A stretch of 64,000 bases of DNA, taken from NCBI RefSeq assembly GCF_042654985.1, contig NZ_JBHSMT010000029.1:310001-374000 (forward strand), given 5' to 3'. Made by a program: the position numbers and the translations under genes. Origin of the DNA: Paraherbaspirillum soli. Lineage in GTDB: Bacteria; Pseudomonadota; Gammaproteobacteria; Burkholderiales; Burkholderiaceae_D. Shown piece by piece: positions 1-7,950 of the stretch (position 1 is the first letter of the stretch; the number at the start of each line of letters is the position of its first letter). The notes beneath the pieces are model-generated. The model was given only the letters and a program-made list of their open reading frames with translations. It was not told where the DNA came from and ran no database searches.

Positions 1-286
1 TCCCATTTGGCAGCGTCTCAATGCGGAATGCACGTCAACGGCAACGTCAAAAACACCCCCACCCCCTCGGCGCTCCGTAGGCCGCTAAGCGGGGGTAGGT
101 TGGGCTGCAAAGCCCAACGTTTGACGCGACGGCGGTGAAAATGTTGGGCTTCGCCTTCGGCTCAACCACAACCTACGACGCCTCTTAAACTATGTCCCCG
201 ATTAACTACAGAGGCTGTGGGTTTTGCCGTTGCCGTTGCCGTTGACGTTGATCTTGAATTCCGCATTGGGACGCTGCCAAATGTGG
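1..286. repeat. Inverted repeat enclosing a smaller palindromic repeat
   Basis: The first ~45 bases reappear in reverse complement at about 230-286; the shared core is CATTTGGCAGCG on the left and CGCTGCCAAATG on the right. The right arm contains a GCCGTT hexamer repeated about four times (about 226-245). Between the arms, 95-177 holds a second, degenerate inverted repeat (GTAGGTTGGGCT on the left, ACAACCTACG on the right) that belongs to the same family as the perfect palindrome at 2477-2548. No credible gene is present: the short ORFs here lack ribosome binding sites and recognisable products. Confidence 0.7.
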
Positions 287-404
287 TGGCTGTCAGTCGG
301 GAATTGTGGGAAGGCATGTTTGAGCGCAGCGAGTTTGCCTTCACACCCGACTGATAGACGACACATTTGGGGACCTGACCGAAGGGAAGGCAGTGGCTTT
401 GCGG

Positions 405-455
405 TCGCCTTCTTTTGGTTACTTTTCTTGGCGAAGCAAGAAAAGTGACTAGCTG
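405..455. repeat. Short hairpin repeat (ACTTTTCTTG / CAAGAAAAGT)
   Basis: ACTTTTCTTG, a six-base loop GCGAAG, and CAAGAAAAGT form a perfect stem at about 421-446 inside a longer conserved-looking block. From memory, similar blocks recur as intergenic repeats in beta- and gammaproteobacteria. No function is claimed. Confidence 0.5.
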
Positions 456-552
456 CCGGGCTACCCCCGGCGGGCTTCCACGGAGTAGCAAATGTATTAG
501 CTACCCAAAGACCGAACGCATGCAACCGCCCAAACTCCGTGGCCCATTAAAA

Positions 553-602
553 GGGGTCAGAGTAATTTTCGTCAAACACCCGACGAAAAAAACTCTGACC
601 CC
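553..602. repeat. REP-like hairpin (GGGGTCAGAGT ... ACTCTGACCCC)
   Basis: Arms of 21 bases, GGGGTCAGAGT followed by TTTTCGTC on the left, pair with the right arm with two mismatches around an 8-base loop. GGGGTCAGAGT is a familiar tip of REP-type hairpins associated with REP tyrosine transposases (RAYT). No RAYT gene is visible in the window, so the element would be non-autonomous here. Confidence 0.6.
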
Positions 603-629
603 ATTTAACTACGTGTCTCGTAATTGATG

Positions 630-2300
630 CTATTGCGACAGCGACCGCATCTTACGCCCTTGCAGCTGCTGCGCCTTTGGCGTGATGTCGATCATGCGCT
701 TACCCTGGGGCCGAACTTGCGGCTGGGACGGCGGCGGGACAACCACTTCGCCGCCGTCCAATTTGAAGGCGCTGACCACCTGCGCCAAGGCAGCGGACTG
801 ATCCTGCAGGCTGGCGGCGGCAGCCGACGCTTCTTCCACCAGCGCGGCGTTCTGCTGGGTGACTTGATCCATCTGACTGATGGCTTGATTGACTTGTTCG
901 ATGCCGGTGGTTTGCTCGTTGCTGGCGGCGCTGATCTCGCCCATGATGTCGGTCACCCGTTTGACGCTGGCGACGATTTCATCCATGGTCGAACCGGCTT
1001 GATCGACCAGCCGGGTGCCGACCCCGACCTTTTCTACCGAGTCGTCAATCAGCGATTTGATTTCCTTGGCGGCAGCGGCGGAGCGCTGAGCCAGGCTCCT
1101 GACTTCGGCTGCCACGACCGCAAAACCGCGCCCCTGCTCGCCGGCCCGGGCCGCCTCCACCGCGGCGTTCAACGCCAGGATATTGGTCTGGAAAGCGATG
1201 CCGTCAATCACGCCGATGATGTCGACGATTTTTTTTGACGAGGCATTGATCGAGCCCATGGTGTTGACCACCTGGGTCACCACCGAGCCGCCGTGGATCG
1301 CTACTTCGGATGCGGATACCGCCAGCTGATTGGCTTGACTGGCATTGTCGGCGTTCTGCTTGACGGTCGAGGTCAGCTGCTCCATCGAGGCGGCGGTTTC
1401 TTGCAGCGAGCTGGCTTGCTGCTCGGTGCGCGACGACAAATTAAGATTCCCGGCAGCGATCTGGCCGGAGGCGGTGGCGATGGTGTCGGTGCCGCTGCGG
1501 ACTTCGCCGACGATTCTTAGCAGGCTTTGATTCATGTCTTTCAATGCGTGCATCAGCTGGCCGGTTTCGTCGCTGGAGCGGACTTCGATGTCCGCGGTCA
1601 GGTCGCCGGCGGCGACTCTGCGCGCCACGTTAACGGCAAAACCGAGCGGCGTCGAGACGATGCGCGCGATCCATACGGCCAGGCCGAAACCGAGCAGCAC
1701 CATGAGCACCATCAGGCCCATGATCCAGTTTCGTGCCTGGGCGTAGATGTCTTCACCCTTCTTGCTAGCGCGGACGCTGCCGTCGCTGTTGATCTGCACC
1801 AGGCGTTCGACATCGTTGTCGAGCTGGATGATGAGCGCCAGCGATTCGCCGCGGCTTTCTTTCAGCGCCTCATCCTTTTTGAAAGAACGCGACAGCGCGA
1901 CGATCTTGCCGCCTACCGTCAGATAGCTGGCGAACTGGGTCTTGAGCTGCTCGTACACGGCTTTTTCTTCCGGCTCGGACACCAGGGTGCCGTATAGGGC
2001 GATATTTTTTTGCAGGTCGGCTTGGGCATCGGCGATGCTCTTGGCTGTGTTGTCCATGTCGGCGGCGTCGTTCGACATGATGTGCTGCATCTCGATATTG
2101 CGCAGACGCGCCAAGCCGCCTTTGAGCACCAGGATGGTCCGTATACTTGGCAACCAATTGGTGTTGATCTCGGTGGCGGTCGCGTTGACTTGCGACAGTT
2201 GCATGATGGAGATCACGCCGAGCACCACTGTCAGCGTCGAGATCAACGCGAACGACAGCAACAGCTTGGTCGCAATTTTCAAGTTATAGAACCAGGTCAT
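630..2300 (-). CDS. Methyl-accepting chemotaxis protein (four-helix-bundle sensor)
   Basis: A 556-residue inner-membrane chemoreceptor that passes ligand information to the CheA/CheW array. The first membrane helix is at about residues 10-32 (KLLLSFALISTLTVVLG), a periplasmic four-helix-bundle ligand domain follows to about 190, and a second helix lies at about 192-213 (GLMVLMVLLGFGLAVWIA). A HAMP domain comes next. The cytoplasmic signalling hairpin carries the highly conserved tip GIAFQTNILALNAAVEAARAG near residues 370-395. Length is normal for a Tar/Tsr-like transducer. No C-terminal NWETF-type CheR-binding pentapeptide is seen. It stands alone, without che genes. The ligand cannot be inferred. 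Confidence 0.95.
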   Translation of the reverse strand: MTWFYNLKIATKLLLSFALISTLTVVLGVISIMQLSQVNATATEINTNWLPSIRTILVLKGGLARLRNIEMQHIMSNDAADMDNTAKSIADAQADLQKNIALYGTLVSEPEEKAVYEQLKTQFASYLTVGGKIVALSRSFKKDEALKESRGESLALIIQLDNDVERLVQINSDGSVRASKKGEDIYAQARNWIMGLMVLMVLLGFGLAVWIARIVSTPLGFAVNVARRVAAGDLTADIEVRSSDETGQLMHALKDMNQSLLRIVGEVRSGTDTIATASGQIAAGNLNLSSRTEQQASSLQETAASMEQLTSTVKQNADNASQANQLAVSASEVAIHGGSVVTQVVNTMGSINASSKKIVDIIGVIDGIAFQTNILALNAAVEAARAGEQGRGFAVVAAEVRSLAQRSAAAAKEIKSLIDDSVEKVGVGTRLVDQAGSTMDEIVASVKRVTDIMGEISAASNEQTTGIEQVNQAISQMDQVTQQNAALVEEASAAAASLQDQSAALAQVVSAFKLDGGEVVVPPPSQPQVRPQGKRMIDITPKAQQLQGRKMRSLSQ

Positions 2301-2692
2301 GATGTTGTTTACTTTTCAGATGGTGGTTTCAGATACACGCAAAAAATGTGAGCGCGACCCCGCCAGGCATTTTTGCGAGCAGCCTGGCGTCAAATTTCCG
2401 AGCTTGATGGTGTTAACGGCAGCGATTTGGATTTTTTTAGGGGTTTCCTGAAAATAGACGGAACTTTTTATTGCCGCGTAGGTTGGGCTGGAAAGCCCAA
2501 CGTTTCTTTAATCGCAATCAAACGTTGGGCTTTCCAGCCCAACCTACGTTCTGTATGCCACAACTGACATCTCTGACAGCCAAGCGACGTCAACTCCGAC
2601 TGGCCGACTTCCACATGCTCGCAGCACGTTCGGCAATTTTGTTATATATTGACCGTAATATTATGATCGTCATATAAAAACGGACTATCTTC
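2301..2692. other. Intergenic region between the chemoreceptor and TetR genes
   Basis: This 392-bp divergent gap must hold the promoters of the chemoreceptor (- strand) and the TetR gene (+ strand). Its only striking feature is the large perfect palindrome at 2477-2548. No credible gene was found; the small ORFs over the palindrome are translations of the repeat. Confidence 0.6.
2477..2548. repeat. Perfect 29-bp-arm palindrome (CGTAGGTTGGGCTGG...)
   Basis: Left arm 2477-2505 begins CGTAGGTTGGGCTGGAAAGC; right arm 2520-2548 is its exact reverse complement, around a 14-base loop. Each arm is itself partly palindromic (GTTGGGCTGGAAAGCCCAAC), so a cruciform or clover-like fold is possible. A degenerate relative lies at 95-177. 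It looks like a mobile intergenic repeat rather than a terminator, as it follows no gene end and has no T-tract. Confidence 0.8.
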
Positions 2693-3274
2693 ATGCGCTA
2701 CGCCAAGCATCATAAAAGCGAAACCCGCCGCGACATTGTGGAAACCGCGAGCCGCCGCTTTCGCGAGGAGGGAGTGGACACGGTCGGCATCGCCAGCCTG
2801 ATGGCGGATATCGGGCTGACGGCCGGCGGCTTCTACGCCCACTTCGAATCGAAGGAAGCGCTGGTTGCCGAGGCTTGCAACGACGGTCTGGCGATCACCA
2901 TCGCGCAGCTGCGCGAGTACGTGAACTACCATCCGCCGGGTCAGCGCCTGTCTGCGCTGGCGGATGCTTATCTGTCGCCGCGCCATCGCGATGCGCCTGG
3001 TTACGGCTGCGTGATCGCGGCCAACGGTGCCGAGATCGCTCGTCGCCCGCCCGAGACGCGCGCGCTGTTCGCGAGCCAGCTCAATGAGTGGATTGCGTTG
3101 ATCGGCGAGATATTGCAGGAAGACGGTTTGAGCGCGAATCCCGCCAGCATAGTCAGCGCCATGACCGGCTCCATGATCCTGGCGCGCTCGGTCGATGATC
3201 CGGTGCTGTCGGCCTCTTTTCTTGAATCCGGTCTACGCGCGGTGCAGGCATGCATAGCGACTAACCAAACCTGA
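2693..3274 (+). CDS. TetR/AcrR-family transcriptional regulator
   Basis: A 193-residue repressor-type protein. The N-terminal helix-turn-helix is visible at about residues 12-58: RRDIVETASRRFREEGVDTV, then IASLMADIGLTAGGFYAHF and SKEALVAEA, the classic TetR DNA-binding signature. The remaining ~130 residues form the ligand and dimer domain, with no recognisable effector. It lies 54 bp upstream of a co-directional thiolase gene and may regulate it, as many TetR proteins control adjacent fatty-acid catabolism genes; that is inference. The ribosome binding site is weak. Confidence 0.9.
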   Translation: MRYAKHHKSETRRDIVETASRRFREEGVDTVGIASLMADIGLTAGGFYAHFESKEALVAEACNDGLAITIAQLREYVNYHPPGQRLSALADAYLSPRHRDAPGYGCVIAANGAEIARRPPETRALFASQLNEWIALIGEILQEDGLSANPASIVSAMTGSMILARSVDDPVLSASFLESGLRAVQACIATNQT

Positions 3275-3328
3275 ATCCCAAGCCCAACCTCGCAAGCACG
3301 TCGTTTTTCACGTTAAAGGAGAAATGAA

Positions 3329-4468
3329 ATGTTGGTTTCACCCGTTATCGCTGGTTTTGCCCGCTCGCCGTTTCATTTCGCCCGTAAAGGCGCGCTGATC
3401 GGCATGCGGCCGGATGATATTGCGGCCCAGGTGGTCAAGGGATTGATCGAGCGGCTTGATGTCGATCCGGCGCTGATCGAGGATGTGATTGCAGGTTGCG
3501 CCTATCCGGAAGGCGAACAGGGCGACAATATCGCGCGCATCGTCGGCCTCTTGGCCGGCTTGCCGCAGTCGGTGGCGGGGATGACGATCAATCGCTTTTG
3601 CGGTTCGTCGATGTCCGCGGTCCACATGGCGGCGGCTTCGATGCAGATGGGTGCGGGCGAGGCTTTTCTATGCATCGGGGTGGAGTCGATGACGCGGGTG
3701 CCGAACGGCGGTTTTCATCCGGCACCCAATTTGACGTTGCTGGAGAGCCGCACGCAGGCTTACGTGACGATGGGCCAGACCGCGGAAAATGTGGCCACGC
3801 AATACCGCATCAGCCGCGCCGATCAGGAGTTGCTGGCGGCCGAGTCGCACCGCAAGGCCGCCACGGCGCAGGACATCGGCCATTTCGAGCGCGAGATCGT
3901 GCCGATCAAGACCGCCGACGGCATCGTCACGCGCGACGGTTGCATCCGGGCCAATACGACACCCGAGATCCTGGCCAATTTGAAGCCGGCGTTCGACCCC
4001 ACCGGCAGCGTCACCGCCGGCACCTCATCACCGTTGACCGATGGTGCAACAGCGCTGCTGGTATGCAGCGAGCAATTCGCGCAGCGTCACAAGCTCGACA
4101 TTTTTGCCCGCATCAAGGCGGTCGCCGTGGCCGGCTGCCCGCCCGAAATCATGGGCATGGGGCCGGTTTATGCGACCCGCAAAGCCTTGCAGCGCGCCGG
4201 TTTGAGCATGGCGGACATCGACGTGATCGAGCTCAACGAGGCCTTCGCCAGCCAAGCCGTGGCGTGCATCCGCGAGTTGGGCATGGATGCCAGCCGGGTC
4301 AATGTGGATGGCGGTGCGATCGCGCTCGGACATCCGCTGGGTGCGACCGGCGCCCGCATCACCGGCAAGGCGGCCGATATTCTCAAACGTCAAGGCGGGC
4401 GCTATGCGCTGGCGACGCAGTGCATCGGCGGCGGTCAGGGAATCGCAACGATATTGGAAAGTGTGTAG
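3329..4468 (+). CDS. Acetyl-CoA C-acyltransferase (thiolase)
   Basis: A 379-residue type II thiolase, which either cleaves 3-ketoacyl-CoA or condenses two acetyl-CoA. The nucleophilic cysteine is in NRFCGSS (Cys91). The catalytic histidine is in GGAIALGHPLGATGAR (His335) and the second cysteine in TQCIGGGQG (Cys365), with NEAFASQ ahead of them. An AAAGGAG ribosome binding site stands before the ATG. Degradative (FadA) and biosynthetic (PhaA) thiolases cannot be told apart safely here, and no partner FadB lies adjacent. It follows the TetR gene and converges on the exporter gene at 4527. A role in supplying or trimming precursor for the nearby polyyne-type cluster is possible but unproven. Confidence 0.92.
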   Translation: MLVSPVIAGFARSPFHFARKGALIGMRPDDIAAQVVKGLIERLDVDPALIEDVIAGCAYPEGEQGDNIARIVGLLAGLPQSVAGMTINRFCGSSMSAVHMAAASMQMGAGEAFLCIGVESMTRVPNGGFHPAPNLTLLESRTQAYVTMGQTAENVATQYRISRADQELLAAESHRKAATAQDIGHFEREIVPIKTADGIVTRDGCIRANTTPEILANLKPAFDPTGSVTAGTSSPLTDGATALLVCSEQFAQRHKLDIFARIKAVAVAGCPPEIMGMGPVYATRKALQRAGLSMADIDVIELNEAFASQAVACIRELGMDASRVNVDGGAIALGHPLGATGARITGKAADILKRQGGRYALATQCIGGGQGIATILESV

Positions 4469-4526
4469 AAATGATTTTGTTGATCGGGCAGTCGGGGCTG
4501 ACCGCCCGATCGGTATCAGGCGAACA

Positions 4527-5936
4527 CTATGCCCGGCTCGGTTGTGCTCCAGCTGTTCTTGCCGCCGGCCGCGTGTCAACCGCCAGGCAGCACACGGAAG
4601 TGAGCACGCCGCCCAGCACCAGCAAGGCAAACAGTGTTTGGAAATGCGGCAGATCGACGTTCTTGCCGCCGACCATCAGCACCGTGGCAGCGACGCCGAA
4701 CACCGATCCCATTTGGCGGATCGCGGTATTGACAGCGATGCCGACGCCCAGCCGATTGCCGGGAAGTCCATGCACCGCAGCGCCCGACAGGGACGGCAAG
4801 GTCAAGCCGACGCCGAGTCCAGTCAACAGCATGCCGGGCAGCCAGACGCTCAAGAATTGCGGGCTGGGGCCGGCGCCGATGAAGAGCCACATGGCGCCGC
4901 CGGCAAATACAAAGCCGCCCAGCACCAGCGATACGCGATGACCAAGACGGGCGGCAAATTTGCCCGAGATGATGGCAACCGGTATCACCAGCAGCGGCCC
5001 CGGACTGACCGCCAGCCCTGACAGTGACAGCGAGTAGCCCCAGATTTTGGTCAGGAAAAAGAAGAAGCCGAAGAACATCGTGGTGAAGGTGATGCCGAAA
5101 CAAAAGGTGGCCAGGTTGACGTAGGAGAAGTTGGCGCTGCGGAACAAGGTGAGATCCAAAGCCGGCGCCTTCGATTTTCCGGACCAGGAAATAAAGGCCA
5201 GCAACAGCAGCGCGCCGGTCAGTACCGCAGAGACGGTTTTCATGTCGAGCGCGCCCCACTCGCCCGATTGCACCACGCCCAGCGACAATAAACCGACGCC
5301 GCTGATCAGCAAAAAAATGCCGAAGATATCCGGCGCAACCGCGGGTTCTCCGGTGCGATGTTCGCGCAACGCGGACAGCCCGCGAACGATGGAAATCAGG
5401 CCGATCGGCACGTTGACGTAGAACGCGTATTGCCAGCCGAAGTGATCGACAATGAAGGCGCCGGTACTGGGTCCGACCGCACCGGCCAACGCTGCTACCG
5501 CACCCCAGAGCGCCACCGCCACCGGTCGCTTGGCCGGGGGAAATGCCGCCAGCACCAGCGACAAAGAAGATGGGGTTAACAACGCCGCCCCCACCGCCTG
5601 CAGTGCTCTGGCGGCAATCAACATCTCGGACGACGGCGACAGACCGCACAGCGCCGAGGCGAATATGAAGATCGTCACGCCAAACAGGAAAATCTTGCGA
5701 TCGCCATGCATATCGGCCAACCGTCCGGCCGGCACCAATAACGCTGCGTACATGATGCTGTAGGCATTCAGCACCCAGGAAAGATGGGCGCTGGTCGCAT
5801 GCGGAAAGGTCTTTTGTATTGCACCGAAAGAGATGAACAGAATGGTGGCGTCGATGGAAACCAGGAACACCGCTACGCTGGTGAGCCAAAAAACTTTCCA
5901 CGGACTGCTCGTATTTTGCGAAGAACTGGCCAGCAT
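4527..5936 (-). CDS. MFS drug exporter, DHA2 (EmrB/QacA) type
   Basis: A 469-residue, 14-helix-type proton-coupled efflux transporter. Helix 1 includes FLVSIDATILFISFGAIQ, matching the (L/I)DATIV motif of DHA2 pumps. The helix 2-3 loop has GRLADMHGDRK (motif A), and the motif C-like stretch is GAVAALAGAVGPSTGAFIVD. The ATG is preceded by AAGGGGAAATC, a good ribosome binding site. It is transcribed away from the thioesterase and polyyne-type genes and has tandem TATGTGC motifs in its leader. Position suggests that it exports the cluster product or protects the producer against it, but substrate cannot be read from sequence. Confidence 0.9.
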   Translation of the reverse strand: MLASSSQNTSSPWKVFWLTSVAVFLVSIDATILFISFGAIQKTFPHATSAHLSWVLNAYSIMYAALLVPAGRLADMHGDRKIFLFGVTIFIFASALCGLSPSSEMLIAARALQAVGAALLTPSSLSLVLAAFPPAKRPVAVALWGAVAALAGAVGPSTGAFIVDHFGWQYAFYVNVPIGLISIVRGLSALREHRTGEPAVAPDIFGIFLLISGVGLLSLGVVQSGEWGALDMKTVSAVLTGALLLLAFISWSGKSKAPALDLTLFRSANFSYVNLATFCFGITFTTMFFGFFFFLTKIWGYSLSLSGLAVSPGPLLVIPVAIISGKFAARLGHRVSLVLGGFVFAGGAMWLFIGAGPSPQFLSVWLPGMLLTGLGVGLTLPSLSGAAVHGLPGNRLGVGIAVNTAIRQMGSVFGVAATVLMVGGKNVDLPHFQTLFALLVLGGVLTSVCCLAVDTRPAARTAGAQPSRA

Positions 5937-5944
5937 GATTTCCC

Positions 5945-5975
5945 CTTAAGATGTATATGCACATATTCGCACATA
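5945..5975 (-). promoter_or_regulatory. Candidate operator upstream of the exporter
   Basis: Read towards the exporter, the leader contains TATGTGCGAATATGTGCATA, a directly repeated TATGTGC, followed by TACATC and the ribosome binding site. The core AATATGTGCATA resembles AATATGCGCATA ahead of the thioesterase (6313-6332) and the arms of the palindrome ahead of the Rieske gene (15680-15703). The MarR protein encoded at 7269-7721 is the obvious candidate binder, but this is inference. Confidence 0.4.
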
Positions 5976-6312
5976 AAAAAATCGCAGCTCCTTGAGGGGA
6001 GTTGCGAACACGCGCAAAAGTATAGCCTCAACAAAAGGGACAGGCAATGCGGGCTGATTGGGATCGCTATCGGGAATGCTTGATCAGATCAGATTCCCAG
6101 GAAGTTTTTAGGCCGATTCGCAAGATGTAAAAGCTAGCAGGTTGTCGTCCCGGTACCACAGAATTTTGGCTGTTCGCCCCCGAATCCGGACGTCGTAAAT
6201 CCCTATTCGCAGGCGTCGGCGGTCTATGTGCAGCAGCTTTTTTTTGCGGTTGCGATATCAAACATGGATGGTTAGCCGAGGCTCAAAAAATAAATTTACA
6301 TCCATTGACATT

Positions 6313-6332
6313 TAATATGCGCATACATATTA
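6313..6332. promoter_or_regulatory. Inverted repeat TAATATG-N6-CATATTA
   Basis: An exact 7-bp inverted repeat around CGCATA, in the 671-bp gap between the exporter (starts 5936) and the thioesterase (starts 6614). Its size and spacing suit a dimeric winged-helix repressor of MarR type. It resembles the sites at 5945-5975 and 15680-15703. Besides this site and the repeat element at 6397-6524, the gap contains no recognisable gene. Confidence 0.4.
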
Positions 6333-6396
6333 TTATTGCATTGCAGCAACCAATCAATTGCGCAAATCCCATAGCTTTACCGTACCAAGCCTATTG

Positions 6397-6524
6397 GGCA
6401 CCTCGAAAAACCGTAGCGAGCGGCCCAAGGTCGGGTCGACGAAGTTGCAACACCTGCAGCCGTACGGAGCGGGCGAGCATCACAGGCCCGAGATTGGGCC
6501 GCGCAGTAGGTTTTGCGAGGCGCC
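6397..6524. mobile_element. MITE-like repeat, copy A (128 bp, short form)
   Basis: It starts GGCACCTCGAAAAACC and ends GGTTTTGCGAGGCGCC, imperfect terminal inverted repeats. It is flanked by an exact 6-bp direct repeat CTATTG (6391-6396 and 6525-6530), as expected for a target-site duplication. Inside, AGCGGCCCAAGGTCGGG pairs imperfectly with GCCCGAGATTGGGCCGC, so the whole element can fold as a long hairpin. It encodes no transposase. Copies B, C and D are listed separately. Confidence 0.8.
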
Positions 6525-6613
6525 CTATTGCCTACCAGTTGTACGACTGGGGGCGAGCGACCTATTAACGATGTTCAACGACGTGAAATCGGATTCGTGT
6601 AAAAGGAATGAAC

Positions 6614-7126
6614 ATGGGCAATTTCGATACTTCTGAGTGCGAACGCATTGTGCGGTGGACCGATGCGGCTGCGGCTGCGGCTGCGGTGCGCGGCGTCAGC
6701 GGTCGAGAAATCCTGGAACGGATCCGGACCGGAAAACACCCGGCACCGCCGATGGCGGCGCTGATCGGTTTTCAGATCCAAGAGGTGGCGGAAGGAAGAG
6801 TGGTCATGACGCTTACGCCGCATCCAAGCCTGGCCAATCCGATGGGGACGATCCACGGCGGTGCGGCGGCGACCTTGCTCGATACGGCAATGGGCTGCGC
6901 GGTGCATACCCTGCTGCCGGTGGAGCGCGGTTTCGCCACGCTCGAACTGAAGCTGAATTACGTGCGGCCGATTCACATCAATGGCGACGACATGATCGGC
7001 GAAGGCCGGGTTCTCAACGTGTCGCGCCAGACGGTCTTGGCGGAAGGCTCTTTGCGGGACCGTGCCGGGAAGTTATTCGTCCATGCCACCGCGACCTTCT
7101 CATTGTTCGACATGCCGATTAACTGA
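6614..7126 (+). CDS. PaaI-family hotdog thioesterase
   Basis: About 170 residues with a single hotdog fold, predicted to hydrolyse acyl-CoA or acyl-ACP thioesters. The conserved stretch is NPMGTIHGGAAATLLDTAMG, where HGG and the following acidic residue mark the PaaI/thioesterase 4 family. Two in-frame ATGs occur (6608 and 6614). AAAAGGA ends at 6607, directly against the first, so the second has correct spacing and is preferred. Near the N-terminus a tandem GCGGCT repeat encodes a run of about eight alanines. It lies on the cluster side of the exporter, so editing or release of pathway intermediates is a reasonable guess. Confidence 0.85.
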   Translation: MGNFDTSECERIVRWTDAAAAAAAVRGVSGREILERIRTGKHPAPPMAALIGFQIQEVAEGRVVMTLTPHPSLANPMGTIHGGAAATLLDTAMGCAVHTLLPVERGFATLELKLNYVRPIHINGDDMIGEGRVLNVSRQTVLAEGSLRDRAGKLFVHATATFSLFDMPIN

Positions 7127-7268
7127 GATGGAGGCGAGCAAATGGCTGCGATCGAAAACCGAAACGACAGGCGAAGTTTTTTCATGGCTCGAACAGTAAG
7201 AACTGCATCGGGAGGCAGATTGAATAAGCATGACCGGGAAATGATGCGATCGCAACCTGCGCTTATCC

Positions 7269-7721
7269 TCAGCTTGAAAGAACGATGCCGTCTGCAGCAA
7301 TCTTCGTGCTCAGTTCGTAGATGTTCCGGTCCAGTTGTTCGATGCTCTGTCGACCGAAAATCCTGCTCACCTTGTCCTGCGCTTTTTTCCAATCTTTCTC
7401 GCAGGCGGCTAGCAGTGACTTTCCTCCGTCGGTCAAACACCACAGCCGAACCCGAAGATCGGCGCCTGGCCGGACATCCACCAGCTCCATTTTTTTCAGC
7501 GTGGCGAGGGTGCGGCTCAGCGTGGTTGAATCCAGCAGCAAAGCGCTGGCAAGATCGCCGGTGCTCGACTCTTTGCGGGTCTTGATCGTCATCAGCAGGG
7601 TGAATTGCGTGACCTTGATGCCGTGCGGCAGGAGAAACTCGTCGTAGAGCGCAGTAATGCCTCTTGCGGCCTGGCGTATCGTTCCACAGTGACAGGAGAG
7701 CTTCATTGGTGCAGTAGACAT
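7269..7721 (-). CDS. MarR-family transcriptional regulator
   Basis: A 150-residue winged-helix regulator. The DNA-binding region is VTQFTLLMTIKTRKESSTGD followed by LASALLLDSTTLSRTLATL, and the beta-wing is DVRPGADLRVRLWCLTDGG. The N-terminus carries a CHCG motif that could sense oxidants or metal; this is only an observation. It diverges from the acyl-AMP ligase gene, with 229 bp between start codons, and is the only regulator gene inside the polyyne-type locus. MarR proteins usually repress adjacent export and biosynthesis genes and respond to aromatic or electrophilic ligands, so it is the prime candidate for cluster control. Confidence 0.9.
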   Translation of the reverse strand: MSTAPMKLSCHCGTIRQAARGITALYDEFLLPHGIKVTQFTLLMTIKTRKESSTGDLASALLLDSTTLSRTLATLKKMELVDVRPGADLRVRLWCLTDGGKSLLAACEKDWKKAQDKVSRIFGRQSIEQLDRNIYELSTKIAADGIVLSS

Positions 7722-7950
7722 GTGTGTTCTCTCTTATAGAAACAGGCAGTTGAAAAGATTTTGTGAATTGTCAGACAGCTTCAAATTGACGACTGCCACC
7801 TCTATTTCAGGCGTCGTTTTCCACTCGAAGACACCGAGCGGACTTGCTATTGGATATGGAAAAACTATTTTCTTGGCCCTATAAACGCACGATCGTTTTA
7901 TTTGATAATATGTAACAAAGTTGACTCAAAGCAACCAATGGAGCGGCGAC

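Noticed and set aside
630..1997. Several long + strand ORFs opposite the chemoreceptor gene (624-1238, 1527-1997)
   Set aside because: They are antisense shadows of a clear chemoreceptor in GC-rich DNA, with Arg/Gly/Leu-rich low-complexity products and no family resemblance.
3496..4941. A 481-residue + strand ORF over the thiolase and exporter
   Set aside because: Its product is Arg/Gly-rich and out of frame with two well-conserved genes; it spans their convergent ends and lacks a ribosome binding site.
4576..5964. A 462-residue - strand ORF overlapping the exporter in another frame
   Set aside because: It has no membrane helices or family motifs; the other frame gives a textbook DHA2 transporter.
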